Assembly: GCF_900172225.1 (NCBI RefSeq)
Contig: NZ_FWFO01000001.1
Span: 2,666,001-2,730,000 of the forward strand
DNA: 64,000 nt
Reading direction: 5' to 3'
Source: Falsiruegeria litorea R37
Lineage (GTDB): Bacteria; Pseudomonadota; Alphaproteobacteria; Rhodobacterales; Rhodobacteraceae
In this document: piece after piece, positions 33,428-42,703 of the stretch
How the letters are laid out: each line of letters begins with the position of its first letter
Position numbering within the stretch: position 1 is the stretch's first letter
Notes under the pieces: generated by a model
Databases searched by the model: none
Told to the model about the DNA's origin: nothing
The model's input: the letters and a program-made list of their open reading frames with translations, nothing else
Made by a program: the position numbers and the translations under genes

Positions 33428-35428
33428 ATGATCCCAGATCACACAGACACAGCCGAGAGCCCCCGCTCTCGGCTGTTTGTGTATAACGGGGGCTTTCTGT
33501 GGCAAAAGCGGTTGCGGCGCATTCTGTCGCTGGCTGGCTATGACCTGCGGCTCGGCATTCCCGGCGATGATGATCTGGTTGGCATTTGGGGCGACAGCCC
33601 GACGGCGCACCGGGGCCGCGCCATGGCGGCAAAGCACGACGCGCCCCTTTTGCGGGTCGAGGATGCCTTCCTGCGCTCGCTTCACCCCGGCAGAGGCGGA
33701 GAGCCACCACTTGGGCTGATGCTGGACCGATCCGGAGTGCATTTCGACCCGACTGTGCCATCTGATCTGGAACAGCTCCTTACCACGCACCCGCTGGATG
33801 ACACCGCCCTGCTGAACCGTGCCCGCAATGCGATGGCGCGAATGAAGGAAAGCCATCTGAGCAAATATTCCGGCTTTGATCCTGCCGCGCCGGTGCCCGA
33901 TCCCGGCTATGTTCTGGTTGTGGACCAAACCCGCGATGATGCCTCGGTCCGCGCCAGCAACGGCAATGACGCGCTTTTCCGCGAGATGTTGGTTTTTGCG
34001 CAGGAAGAACACCCGGGCGCGCCGGTGGTGATCAAAACCCACCCCGAGACGGCGGCTGGGTATCGCGGCGGGTACTACTCGGATCAGGACACGTCCGACC
34101 GCGTTCACCTGCTGAGCGATCCGGTCAGCCCCTGGGCGCTGCTCGAAGGCGCCGTCGGCGTCTATACGGTGTCCTCACAACTGGGATTCGAGGCGATCCT
34201 TGCTGGACACAAGCCCCGCGTTTTTGGTCAGCCGTTCTACGCGGGATGGGGGCTGACAAAGGACGAGTTCCCGGTGCCACGCCGTCAGCGCAAGTTGACC
34301 AAGGCCCAACTGTTTGCTGCCACCATGATCCTGGCCCCCACCTGGTACGACCCTTATCGGGACAGCCTGTGCGCGCTTGAGGACGTGATAACCACGCTCG
34401 AGGCGCAGGCCCGCGCCTGGCGGCAGGATCATCAGGGATGGGTCGCCAGCGGCATGCGCCTGTGGAAACGCAAGCCCCTACAAGCTTTCTTTGGGCGGCA
34501 GAAAAAGCTGATATTTGATGAGGCACCAAGCGATCTGCAGGGACGCGCGCATATGGTCTGGGCTGGGCGTGCAGACGATCAAAGCGACGCCGTGCGGGTC
34601 GAAGACGGGTTCCTGCGCTCTCGTGGGTTGGGCGCCGAACTGGTGCCTCCCCTGTCGCTGGTGACCGACGATCTGGGGATCTATTATGACCCGACCCGGC
34701 CCAGTCGACTTGAGACGTTAATCACCAACCGCGCCACCCTGCGTCCCGACCAGAATCTGCGCGCCGAACGCCTGATCGCCAGTCTTACGCAAAAACGGCT
34801 GAGCAAGTACAATCTGGGAGGTGCCGTACCCATCTTGCCCGACGGACATCGCATTCTGGTGCCCGGTCAGGTCGAAGACGACGCCTCGATCCGAAAAGGT
34901 GCGGGACAGATCAACACCAACCTTGCCCTGTTGCAAGAGGCGCGGGCCGAAAACCCAGACGCCGTGATCATCTACAAGCCGCACCCGGACGTCGAAGCCG
35001 GTTTGCGCACAGGCGACGTTGACGCCCGCGATCTGGCCGATGTCGTTGCGACGGATGCCGATCCGACCGCCCTGCTGGATCAGGTGAACGAGGTCTGGAC
35101 CATGACCTCGCTTCTGGGGTTCGAGGCGCTGTTGCGTGAGGTTCCGGTAACAACGCTCGGCGCACCGTTTTATGCAGGCTGGGGTTTGACGCGCGATTTG
35201 GGCTCGGTCCCGGCCCGACGCGCGGCAGAGCCCACCCTATACGGTTTGGTTCACGCCGCTCTGATCGACTATCCGCGCTACTTTGATCCCATCACCGGTC
35301 AGCCCTGCCCGGTTGAGGTGGTGGTGGATCGGCTGGCAACGGGTACAGTTCCGCACCCTGGGCTGGCCAACCGGCTGTTGTCGAAACTGCAAGGGGCCTT
35401 TGCCACCTACGCCCATCTGTGGCGCTGA
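33428..35428 (+). CDS. kpsC: KpsC-like capsule polysaccharide glycosyltransferase, two-domain
   Basis: A 666-residue protein made of two tandem copies of one domain. VEDAFLRS lies at residue 77 and VEDGFLRS at 391. PFYAGWGLT occurs in each half, as do KTHPE and KPHPD. KpsC is a dual glycosyltransferase that extends the poly-beta-Kdo linker of group 2 capsules with alternating linkages. It is cytoplasmic or peripheral to the inner membrane. The gene follows the Wza-type gene by 4 bp and ends convergent with ribD. Confidence 0.92.
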   Translation: MIPDHTDTAESPRSRLFVYNGGFLWQKRLRRILSLAGYDLRLGIPGDDDLVGIWGDSPTAHRGRAMAAKHDAPLLRVEDAFLRSLHPGRGGEPPLGLMLDRSGVHFDPTVPSDLEQLLTTHPLDDTALLNRARNAMARMKESHLSKYSGFDPAAPVPDPGYVLVVDQTRDDASVRASNGNDALFREMLVFAQEEHPGAPVVIKTHPETAAGYRGGYYSDQDTSDRVHLLSDPVSPWALLEGAVGVYTVSSQLGFEAILAGHKPRVFGQPFYAGWGLTKDEFPVPRRQRKLTKAQLFAATMILAPTWYDPYRDSLCALEDVITTLEAQARAWRQDHQGWVASGMRLWKRKPLQAFFGRQKKLIFDEAPSDLQGRAHMVWAGRADDQSDAVRVEDGFLRSRGLGAELVPPLSLVTDDLGIYYDPTRPSRLETLITNRATLRPDQNLRAERLIASLTQKRLSKYNLGGAVPILPDGHRILVPGQVEDDASIRKGAGQINTNLALLQEARAENPDAVIIYKPHPDVEAGLRTGDVDARDLADVVATDADPTALLDQVNEVWTMTSLLGFEALLREVPVTTLGAPFYAGWGLTRDLGSVPARRAAEPTLYGLVHAALIDYPRYFDPITGQPCPVEVVVDRLATGTVPHPGLANRLLSKLQGAFATYAHLWR

Positions 35429-35508
35429 GCTATCCGCTCAAATCACTCGCACAAATTTCTGTATAAGGTGACAGCGTTACAAACGTGTTGCCCGACGGCT
35501 GTTGCCCC

Positions 35509-36600
35509 TTAGCGCAAGGCACGAGTCCAGCGGTGCAGGATGTCGGGCCCTACCGGACGCGCCTCGGCCAATTGGAACCGCGGCGCTTGCGCCAGGCGAT
35601 CCAATCCCATGGCCCCCAAGGATGGCAGCCCCTCGGCTCCGATGGCAAGGCCAGCGGTGAAGCCGATCAGATCGTCCACCAGATCATCCGCCAAAAGGGA
35701 CGCGGCGAGCGCTGAGCCACCTTCGCAGAACACCCGCGTCAGGCCCGACGCCCCCAGTTGCTGTAGCAGATCGTTGGCATCAATTTGCACCCCGTGGAGG
35801 GCGCAGGGGATCAGCTTGGCGCCCAACCCCTCCCACGCCTTGATGCGTTCGATGTCAGCTCCGGGTCCGTGACACAGCCAGACAGGTACATCCTTGGCGG
35901 TGCGGGCCAGCTGGCTCATCAGGGGCAGATCCAGATGGCGCGAAACCACGACGCGCACCGGCTGGCGCTCGACGCCCATGTCCCGCACGGTCAACGAGGG
36001 ATCATCGGCCCGTGCCGTGCCAGCCCCCACCAGAACCGCGTCGTGGCAGGCACGCATGGCGTGCACTGCGCGCCGGGCATGCGGCCCAGTGATCCATTTG
36101 CTCTCGCCAGTTGCCGTGGCGATGCGACCATCAAAGCTGCTGGCAAGTTTCAACGTCACCAGCGGACGCCCCTGTTCGACTTTCAGGAAAAAGCCCGCCA
36201 GATCCTGCGCGGCCTCGTCAGCCATGACACCGACTGTCACCTCGATCCCCGCCGCGCGCAGCATGTCAAACCCCTGTCCCGACACACGCGGATCGCTGTC
36301 CTGCAAGGCGCAAACCACGCGGGCCACGCCGGCGTCAATCAACGCTTGGGAACAGGGCGGCGTCTTGCCGTGATGCGAACAGGGTTCAAGCGTGACATAG
36401 GCCGTAGCACCGCGCGCCGCCTCACCCGCCTGCGCCAAAGCGACGGGTTCGGCATGTGGCCGTCCGCCGGGCTGTGTCCAGCCCCGACCAACGATGCGCC
36501 CGTTTTGAACGATGACGCAACCGACAGCCGGATTTGGCCAGCACGAACCCTGACCGCGCCGCCCCAACGAAAGGGCGAGCGCCATGTACCTATTGTCCAA
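35509..36600 (-). CDS. ribD: bifunctional riboflavin deaminase/reductase RibD
   Basis: 363 residues. The N-terminal deaminase domain has the zinc motif HAEPVALAQ and LEPCSHHGKTPPC. The C-terminal reductase domain runs from about residue 145 (VTLKLASSFDGRIATATGES, VRVVVSRHLDLPLM, GGSALAASLLADDLVDDL). It performs the second and third steps of riboflavin synthesis with NADPH. The gene starts 5 bp after the nrdR stop codon, so the two form an operon. Confidence 0.95.
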   Translation of the reverse strand: MDNRYMALALSLGRRGQGSCWPNPAVGCVIVQNGRIVGRGWTQPGGRPHAEPVALAQAGEAARGATAYVTLEPCSHHGKTPPCSQALIDAGVARVVCALQDSDPRVSGQGFDMLRAAGIEVTVGVMADEAAQDLAGFFLKVEQGRPLVTLKLASSFDGRIATATGESKWITGPHARRAVHAMRACHDAVLVGAGTARADDPSLTVRDMGVERQPVRVVVSRHLDLPLMSQLARTAKDVPVWLCHGPGADIERIKAWEGLGAKLIPCALHGVQIDANDLLQQLGASGLTRVFCEGGSALAASLLADDLVDDLIGFTAGLAIGAEGLPSLGAMGLDRLAQAPRFQLAEARPVGPDILHRWTRALR

Positions 36601-36605
36601 TGTCG

Positions 36606-37076
36606 TTACTCTTCGCTAGGGGGAACCGGAGGACGCAGTTCATGAACAAACTCCTCAAAATCATCCGCCGCCTGGAAGTTTTTGTATACACTTGCAAATC
36701 GCACATACGCGACCGTGTCGATGCGGGCCAGAGCTTCCATGACAATCTCACCGATCTGTTTCGATGGGATGTCAGTTTCCCCCATGCTCTCGAGCCGCCT
36801 CACGATACCGGAAATCATCTGGTCGATGCGTTCAGGCTCGATCGGCCGTTTCTGCATCGAAATGCGGATGGACCGCTCCAGCTTGTCCCGGTCAAAGTCT
36901 TCGCGCTTGCCGTTGGTCTTGATCACCACCAGATCGCGCAATTGTACCCGCTCGTAGGTTGTGAACCGTCCCCCACAGGCCGGGCAAAACCGGCGCCTGC
37001 GGATCGAAACGTGATCCTCTGCGGGTCGTGAATCTTTAACCTGAGTGTCTATATTTCCGCAAAACGGGCAGCGCAT
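36606..37076 (-). CDS. nrdR: transcriptional repressor NrdR
   Basis: 156 residues. An N-terminal zinc ribbon ([17 protein letters not shown] and [17 protein letters not shown]) is followed by an ATP-cone domain ([35 protein letters not shown]). NrdR binds ATP/dATP and represses ribonucleotide reductase genes. The leader carries a perfect DnaA-box sequence TTATCCACA. It is the first gene of the nrdR-ribD pair. Confidence 0.95.
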   Translation of the reverse strand: MRCPFCGNIDTQVKDSRPAEDHVSIRRRRFCPACGGRFTTYERVQLRDLVVIKTNGKREDFDRDKLERSIRISMQKRPIEPERIDQMISGIVRRLESMGETDIPSKQIGEIVMEALARIDTVAYVRFASVYKNFQAADDFEEFVHELRPPVPPSEE

Positions 37077-37109
37077 CCGCCTTCCCCCTCATAAAATTCC
37101 GCCTCTTAT

Positions 37110-37136
37110 GTGGACACTTCGGCCCACTTATCCACA
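37110..37136. promoter_or_regulatory. inverted DnaA-box-like pair upstream of nrdR
   Basis: TGTGGACA (37110-37117) and TTATCCACA (37128-37136) face each other. The second is an exact DnaA-box consensus, and the first matches six bases (TGTGGA) of its inverse. It sits about 35-60 bp before the nrdR start codon, within the probable promoter. Binding by DnaA or another factor is inference. Confidence 0.5.
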
Positions 37137-37148
37137 ACTATAGGGCAG

Positions 37149-37169
37149 CCTCTACAGTTTGGGTAGAGG
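37149..37169 (-). other. hairpin downstream of yjbQ
   Basis: CCTCTAC-AGTTTGG-GTAGAGG, a perfect 7-bp stem 32 bp after the yjbQ stop. No T-run follows on the minus strand, so terminator function is uncertain. Confidence 0.4.
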
Positions 37170-37200
37170 GGAAATTTCACCGCTACATCATGGGGCGAAT

Positions 37201-37614
37201 TCAGTTCAGATGGGCGGCAACCTTGCGGATGTGCGACGCGTTGCGGTGCTCGAACAGGTAGATCCCCTGCCAGGTGCCCAAAACCGGCACCCCTTTCGAT
37301 ACTGGGATTGACACAGACACCGGCATCATCGCCGCCTTGATATGGGCGGGCATGTCGTCGGGGCCTTCGTAGGTGTGCGTCAGATAGGACATCGAGGGGT
37401 CGGTTGTCGGCGGCACAAGGCGGTGAAAGAAAGCCGCTAGATCGGTCTGTACCTCGGGATCTGCATTTTCCTGGATCAGGAGAGAGCACGAGGTGTGGCG
37501 GACAAAAAGCGTCAACAACCCGTCGCGCTGACCGTTGCGAACCCAAGCCGTGACTTGTGAGGTGAATTCATAAAGGCCTTGGCCGCGCGTCGGGATTTCA
37601 AATTGGGTCTGCAT
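37201..37614 (-). CDS. yjbQ: YjbQ family protein (UPF0047)
   Basis: 137 residues. The family marks are FVRHTSCSLLIQENADPEVQ, TYEGPDDMPAHIKAAM and LGTWQGIYLFEHR, with three conserved histidines that probably bind a metal. YjbQ proteins have weak thiamin-phosphate synthase activity in vitro, and their true role is open. It is a cytoplasmic protein of normal length, apparently monocistronic. Confidence 0.93.
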   Translation of the reverse strand: MQTQFEIPTRGQGLYEFTSQVTAWVRNGQRDGLLTLFVRHTSCSLLIQENADPEVQTDLAAFFHRLVPPTTDPSMSYLTHTYEGPDDMPAHIKAAMMPVSVSIPVSKGVPVLGTWQGIYLFEHRNASHIRKVAAHLN

Positions 37615-37665
37615 GGGGCGAGAGTGCCGAAGGCCATCCGCCCCTACAAGAGGTCACGTGCAGGA

Positions 37666-38079
37666 TCAGAACCGGATCGGCACCGGCTCACACAGCCCAT
37701 CGGCCTGTGAAACAGACATGCTGTCCCCCACGGTGAAGCCCGTTTTGAAGAGGCCCCCTTCGATGGGCGAAATCCCTGCGGCTTGCGGATCAATGGTGAA
37801 CTGCACAGATGAACGGCGCCCGGTCGTAACGCTCACATCACGCCCCCGAGCCACATAAACGCGGGTCTTCCACCCTGCCCCCAGCTGGCGTCGGGCGTAC
37901 TCCGAGGCTGCGCACCAGATGTCGCTGGTGCGACCTGAGCCGCGCGGAACCACTTCGAAGATGGCCGCGTTTACCGGATTAACCCGCGCGCCATTGCGCG
38001 CCGAAAACGCATCCGCCGGATTGGGAAGTGCCGTGGCAAGCGCCGCAGCAACGGTGCAGGCAGTGACGATGTGTTTCAT
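37666..38079 (-). CDS. secreted protein of unknown function
   Basis: 137 residues with a clear signal peptide (MKHIVTACTVAAALATALPN, cleavage near PADA). The mature part has two cysteines (IWCAASEYA and GLCEPVP) that could form a disulfide, and a beta-rich body. No family is recognised. It is expected in the periplasm. Confidence 0.75.
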   Translation of the reverse strand: MKHIVTACTVAAALATALPNPADAFSARNGARVNPVNAAIFEVVPRGSGRTSDIWCAASEYARRQLGAGWKTRVYVARGRDVSVTTGRRSSVQFTIDPQAAGISPIEGGLFKTGFTVGDSMSVSQADGLCEPVPIRF

Positions 38080-38193
38080 GAATCGATACCCAAATGATTA
38101 CTATCTTGAGCACAGTGTAGAACGTCCACCCAAGACCGGACAGAGCGTTTCACGTTGATGTCAGTGGATGTGCATACGTTGGCGGCATTGCGC

Positions 38194-38532
38194 CTAGAGA
38201 TTTACGGCACTCCAATCAAAGGTTATCACCCGTGCCTGCTCGGCCCTCAGGTTCTGCCAACCCTCATATTTATCAATAGCTTTTGGAGAGGGCCTCATTT
38301 CGCCACGCTTCAAGCTCTCCTTGTCGATCACAACAGTTGCGATGTCAGGTACACCCATTTCACAGCAGCGATCGCGGACCAAATCCAAAGCCCCTCCCAG
38401 CAGGCGATGCTCGCCCTTTCGGCCGATGAGATCGGCCAATTCGCCATAGGTTATGAAGATTTGTTCAGTGGTGCGACGTAGCTCAACATAGGCTGCGATA
38501 ATTTTCCTCGCCCAGAATTCATTTCCGGCCAT
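38194..38532 (-). CDS. hypothetical protein, 112 residues, with faint resemblance to the MGMT DNA-binding fold
   Basis: A 112-residue soluble protein with no firm family. The stretch ITYGELADLIGRKGEHRLLG then GALDLVRDRCCEMGVP recalls the Y-G-x-(I/L)-A / R-A-V-G / P-C-H-R pattern of alkyltransferase-like proteins, but the catalytic PCHR is absent. The base composition of 38080-38560 is visibly lower in G+C than the neighbours, hinting at acquisition. The ATG at 38532 is used. The in-frame TTG 6 bp upstream is less likely. It follows the rpoD terminator. Confidence 0.65.
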   Translation of the reverse strand: MAGNEFWARKIIAAYVELRRTTEQIFITYGELADLIGRKGEHRLLGGALDLVRDRCCEMGVPDIATVVIDKESLKRGEMRPSPKAIDKYEGWQNLRAEQARVITFDWSAVNL

Positions 38533-38550
38533 AATCAACTCTCAAATAAC

Positions 38551-38587
38551 TCAAAAGAAAAAGGCGCTCCCAACTCGGGAGCGCCTT
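38551..38587 (-). terminator. Rho-independent terminator of rpoD
   Basis: On the minus strand AAGGCGCTCCC-GAGT-TGGGAGCGCCTT forms an 11-bp stem followed by TTTCTTTTGA. It lies just after the rpoD stop codon at 38593. Strong. Confidence 0.92.
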
Positions 38588-38592
38588 GGTTT

Positions 38593-40575
38593 TTACTGAT
38601 CCAGGAACGACCGCAGCTTGCGCGAGCGGCTGGGGTGTTTCAGCTTACGCAGCGCTTTCGCCTCGATCTGGCGAATACGCTCACGGGTCACGCTGAACTG
38701 CTGGCCGACCTCTTCCAGCGTGTGGTCGGTGTTCATGCCGATGCCGAACCGCATCCGCAGAACACGTTCCTCGCGCGGGGTGAGCGAGGCCAGAACGCGG
38801 GTCGTGGTTTCCTTGAGGTTTTCCTGAATGGCGCTGTCCAAAGGCAGCACGGCATTCTTGTCCTCGATGAAATCGCCCAGTTGGCTGTCTTCTTCGTCCC
38901 CGATAGGTGTCTCAAGCGAGATCGGCTCCTTGGCGATCTTCATCACCTTGCGAACCTTCTCAAGCGGCATCTGCAGCTTCTCGGCCAGCTCTTCCGGCGT
39001 CGGCTCGCGTCCGATTTCGTGCAGCATCTGGCGACCTGTCCGGACCAGTTTGTTGATCGTCTCGATCATGTGGACAGGGATACGGATCGTGCGGGCCTGA
39101 TCCGCAATCGAGCGGGTGATCGCCTGACGGATCCACCAGGTCGCATAGGTCGAGAACTTATACCCGCGGCGATATTCGAACTTGTCCACCGCCTTCATCA
39201 GGCCGATGTTGCCCTCCTGAATGAGATCCAGGAATTGCAGGCCACGGTTGGTGTATTTCTTGGCGATCGAGATCACGAGACGCAGGTTGGCCTCGACCAT
39301 TTCCTTCTTGGCCTGACGGGCTTCTTTCTCGCCCTTTTGAACCTGCTGCACGATGCGGCGGAATTCGCTGATGTCCAGACCGACATACTGACCGACCTGC
39401 GCCATGTCGCTGCGCAGCTCTTCGACCTTGTCGGTCGAGCGTTCGATGAACATCTGCCAGCCCCGGCCCGGCTTTTCGCCCATATCCGACAACCAGTTCG
39501 GGTCCAGTTCGCGGCCGCGATAGGCCTCGATGAACTCGCGGCGGTTGATGCGGGCCTGGTCGGCCAGCTTTACCATCGAGCTGTCCAGCGACATGATCCG
39601 GCGGTTGATGCCATACAACTGGTCGATCAATGCTTCGATACGGTTGTTGTGCAGGTGCAGACCATTCACCAGCTCCACGATCTCGGATCGCAGCGCCTGA
39701 TAGACGTCTTCGTCCTTGGAGCTGAACGAACCATCCTCGTTCAACGTTGCCGAAATCCGGCTGTCTTGCATTTCAGACAGTTGTGCGTAATCCGACGAAA
39801 TGCGCTCGAGCGTGGTCAGCACCTGATCCTTGAGCGCCGCCTCCATCGCGGCAAGCGACATGTTGGCCTGCTCGTCCTCGTCGTCGTCGTCGTCCTTGGC
39901 AATCGGGTTGCCATCAGCGTCCAACTCAGGCCCTTCGTCCTTGGCCGGTTTCGCCGCCTGCACGGCCGAGGTGTCAACAACGGGCTCTTCTTCCTCGTCG
40001 TCCATCTGACCCGAGAATGTGGTTTCCAGGTCAATGACGTCGCGCAGAAGAATGTCTTCGGACAGAAGTTCGTCGTGCCAGATCGTGATCGCCTGGAAGG
40101 TCAGAGGGCTTTCGCACAGCCCTGCGATCATCGTGTTGCGACCCGCCTCGATTCGCTTGGCGATGGCGATCTCGCCCTCACGGCTCAGCAGCTCGACACT
40201 GCCCATCTCGCGCAGGTACATGCGGACCGGGTCGTCGGTACGATCCAACTTTTCGGTCGTGCCGCTGGACAGGGCAACCTCGCGGTTGTTGTCCGTTGTC
40301 ACCAGCTCGGTCGCGCCCTTTTGCTCTTCTTCCTCGGCCTCTTCATCCTCGATGATGTTGATGCCCATTTCCGAGAGCATCGACATCACGTCCTCGATCT
40401 GCTCCGAGCTCACCTGGTCGGGCGGCAGAACCTGATTGAGCTGATCGTAGGTGATGTAGCCTTTCTCGCGGGCTTCGGCGATCATCTTCTTGACCGCGGC
40501 CTGACTCATGTCGAGCGAGATTTCCTGTTCCTGGTCCTCGGGCTTGCGGTCGTCGTTGGTATCTTTGGCGGCCAT
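38593..40575 (-). CDS. rpoD: housekeeping sigma factor RpoD (sigma-70)
   Basis: 660 residues, the primary sigma factor. Region 1.1 begins [20 protein letters not shown]. An acidic non-conserved region follows, including a run rich in Asp/Glu near residue 225. Region 2 has [20 protein letters not shown], then [17 protein letters not shown]. Region 3 and region 4.2 ([20 protein letters not shown]) complete it. Length and layout match alphaproteobacterial RpoD. It lies 111 bp downstream of dnaG with a perfect hairpin between. Confidence 0.97.
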   Translation of the reverse strand: MAAKDTNDDRKPEDQEQEISLDMSQAAVKKMIAEAREKGYITYDQLNQVLPPDQVSSEQIEDVMSMLSEMGINIIEDEEAEEEEQKGATELVTTDNNREVALSSGTTEKLDRTDDPVRMYLREMGSVELLSREGEIAIAKRIEAGRNTMIAGLCESPLTFQAITIWHDELLSEDILLRDVIDLETTFSGQMDDEEEEPVVDTSAVQAAKPAKDEGPELDADGNPIAKDDDDDEDEQANMSLAAMEAALKDQVLTTLERISSDYAQLSEMQDSRISATLNEDGSFSSKDEDVYQALRSEIVELVNGLHLHNNRIEALIDQLYGINRRIMSLDSSMVKLADQARINRREFIEAYRGRELDPNWLSDMGEKPGRGWQMFIERSTDKVEELRSDMAQVGQYVGLDISEFRRIVQQVQKGEKEARQAKKEMVEANLRLVISIAKKYTNRGLQFLDLIQEGNIGLMKAVDKFEYRRGYKFSTYATWWIRQAITRSIADQARTIRIPVHMIETINKLVRTGRQMLHEIGREPTPEELAEKLQMPLEKVRKVMKIAKEPISLETPIGDEEDSQLGDFIEDKNAVLPLDSAIQENLKETTTRVLASLTPREERVLRMRFGIGMNTDHTLEEVGQQFSVTRERIRQIEAKALRKLKHPSRSRKLRSFLDQ

Positions 40576-40610
40576 TCAGTGCTCCTGCAGGGCTGGGTGA
40601 TTCGGTTAGC

Positions 40611-40640
40611 CCGAATCATTAGCGCGATGAAATGATTCGG
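40611..40640 (-). other. 10-bp hairpin between dnaG and rpoD
   Basis: CCGAATCATT (40611-40620) and AATGATTCGG (40631-40640) are perfect inverted arms with a 10-nt loop. No T-run follows. It lies in the transcript between dnaG and rpoD and could be a processing site or attenuator, as known between these genes in Escherichia coli (inference). Confidence 0.6.
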
Positions 40641-40686
40641 CCACCCGTTTACCCGGTTTTTTCTACCTATTCTTTACCAAAACGCA

Positions 40687-42642
40687 CTACCTGCGCTTCT
40701 TCTCGAAGTTGATTCCCGCCGTGATTGCGGCAAAGGCGTCACGCTCTTCCCGATTGATTCGCGCTCCGTTGTCCCCAACGTCATAGATCGCCTTGTCCTC
40801 ATTTTCACTTCGGGTTGCCTTGTTGCGGGCTTCGGCGGCCTGACCCAAACGCCAGGTGATCGCCTCGTCCGTTTGCCCGGCCATCTCTTCCTCGGCCTCG
40901 GCAATCTCGGCGCTCAGCCCCCTGTGCGCGGTCAGTTTTGCGAGTTCTTCATTGAGCGTAAGCTCAGCCAGTTCGACATCGCCGGGATTGCGGATACAGG
41001 GGCTGATAGCCACATGGCGAAGCGACCGCAGGTTTTCAAGGGCATCCGGCCCCAAAGCATCGTAAATCCGGTCCGTCAGTTGATCGGGCGCGTCGATGGC
41101 ATAGCGCAAGATCACGTCACGCAGGATCGCATAGTCGGGATCGCGGCATTCCATATCCTCGATCTGGACCTCGAATTGCACGACCACCTCGGGCGTTGCG
41201 ATGGCCGTGGCCAGAATGACCGCCTCGCGCATCTGTACCTGCGCATTGTCCCCGCCCGAAGCCAACAGCGATTGGCGCGTGCCTGGCAGCGCCGACAGAC
41301 GCTCTGCTTTCCATTTGCCACGTGGTTGCCAGCTGCTTTTGCCGCCCGATTTGCGGTTGGGGCGGAACAGCTCCCACCGCAGGTCCTTGATCTCTTGGCC
41401 ATAATGCGAGCGGATCGAGGGGTCGCGGATCTGCTTGATCTTTTCGCGCAGGGTCTTGTCCAGCGCCGCCTTGCGCTCGGGGCTGTCAAAGACTTTGCCC
41501 TCGGTCTCGCGTTGCCACAGCAGCCGCACCATGGGGATCGCTGCATCCAGCACGCTCTGCACGGCGGCAGGGCCTTCGGCCTTGATCAGGTCATCGGGGT
41601 CTTTGCCCTCGGGCATCAGCGCAAAGCGCACCGATTTCCCGGCCTCCAGCAGCGGCAAGGCCAGGTCGATCACCCGCATCGCAGCGCGGATACCCGCCTT
41701 GTCGCCGTCCAGGGCGATGATCGGCTCGTCCGAGATACGCCACAACAGTTGTAGCTGGTTTTCCGTGATCGCCGTACCCAAAGGCGCGACCGAGGCGCCA
41801 AAACCGCCCTCGGCCAGGGCGATCACATCCATATACCCTTCGGCGACGATCAGCGGCTGCCCCTGCCCTGCCGCCTGCCGCGCAGGTCCGTGGTTGTACA
41901 GGTTGCGGCCCTTGTCAAACAGCTCGGTCTCGGGCGAATTCAGATATTTGGCGTTGTCATTTGGGTCCATCGCGCGGCCACCAAAGGCCACGCAACGCCC
42001 GCGCGCGTCCCGGATCGGGAACATGATCCGATTGCGGAAAGTGTCATAGGGTTTCTTGCCCTTGGTCGAGGCTTTGGCCAGCCCGGCACCCAAAATCAGA
42101 TCCTCGGGCACGTTCTTGCCGCGCAGGTGATCCCATAGACCTTGCCAGCCATCAGGAGCAAAGCCGATCTCCCACCGCTCCAGCGCTTGGCCATTCAGCC
42201 CGCGCCGGGTGACATAGTCGCGCGCCGCTGCGCCGCCGCCGGTGTTGAGTTGCAGGCGAAAGAACTGCACCGCCTGTTCCATCACGTCCGCCAACTGGGT
42301 TCGACGATCCTGCTTTTCCTGCGCCTTGGGATCACGCGCGGGCATCGTCATGCCGACCTCGCGCGCCAGGATTTCAACCGCCTCCATAAAGGCGACATTT
42401 TCGGTTTCCTGTACGAACTTGATCGCATCGCCTTTGGCGTGGCAACCAAAGCAGTAATAGAACCCCTTGCGGTCATCCACATGAAAAGAAGCGGTTTTTT
42501 CGTGATGGAAGGGGCACGGGGACCACATATCACCCTTGCCCTGGTTGGACTTGCGCATGTCCCACGTCACTTTGCGCCCAACCACTTGGGTCAGGCTGAC
42601 GCGGCTGCGCAGCTCATCCATGAATCCGGGAGTCAGTGACAT
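40687..42642 (-). CDS. dnaG: DNA primase DnaG
   Basis: 651 residues. The N-terminal CHC2 zinc finger lies near residues 40-64 (CPFHHEKTASFHVD, then YYCFGCHAKGDAI). The TOPRIM core has VAEGYMDVIALAEGG and ALDGDKAGIRAAMR. The C-terminal DnaB-interacting region is helical (residues 500-651). DnaG makes the RNA primers of replication. Length is normal. It forms the dnaG-rpoD unit, without rpsU upstream. Confidence 0.97.
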   Translation of the reverse strand: MSLTPGFMDELRSRVSLTQVVGRKVTWDMRKSNQGKGDMWSPCPFHHEKTASFHVDDRKGFYYCFGCHAKGDAIKFVQETENVAFMEAVEILAREVGMTMPARDPKAQEKQDRRTQLADVMEQAVQFFRLQLNTGGGAAARDYVTRRGLNGQALERWEIGFAPDGWQGLWDHLRGKNVPEDLILGAGLAKASTKGKKPYDTFRNRIMFPIRDARGRCVAFGGRAMDPNDNAKYLNSPETELFDKGRNLYNHGPARQAAGQGQPLIVAEGYMDVIALAEGGFGASVAPLGTAITENQLQLLWRISDEPIIALDGDKAGIRAAMRVIDLALPLLEAGKSVRFALMPEGKDPDDLIKAEGPAAVQSVLDAAIPMVRLLWQRETEGKVFDSPERKAALDKTLREKIKQIRDPSIRSHYGQEIKDLRWELFRPNRKSGGKSSWQPRGKWKAERLSALPGTRQSLLASGGDNAQVQMREAVILATAIATPEVVVQFEVQIEDMECRDPDYAILRDVILRYAIDAPDQLTDRIYDALGPDALENLRSLRHVAISPCIRNPGDVELAELTLNEELAKLTAHRGLSAEIAEAEEEMAGQTDEAITWRLGQAAEARNKATRSENEDKAIYDVGDNGARINREERDAFAAITAGINFEKKRR

Positions 42643-42703
42643 GTGCGTACTGTGTCAGAGATAGCCGTCGCCGCCAAGTGCGGCTCAACCATCGTTTATC
42701 GGG

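Noticed and set aside
38635-40635. A 666-codon open frame opposite rpoD
   Set aside because: Antisense to rpoD with low-complexity His/Gln-rich content. A by-product of codon bias.
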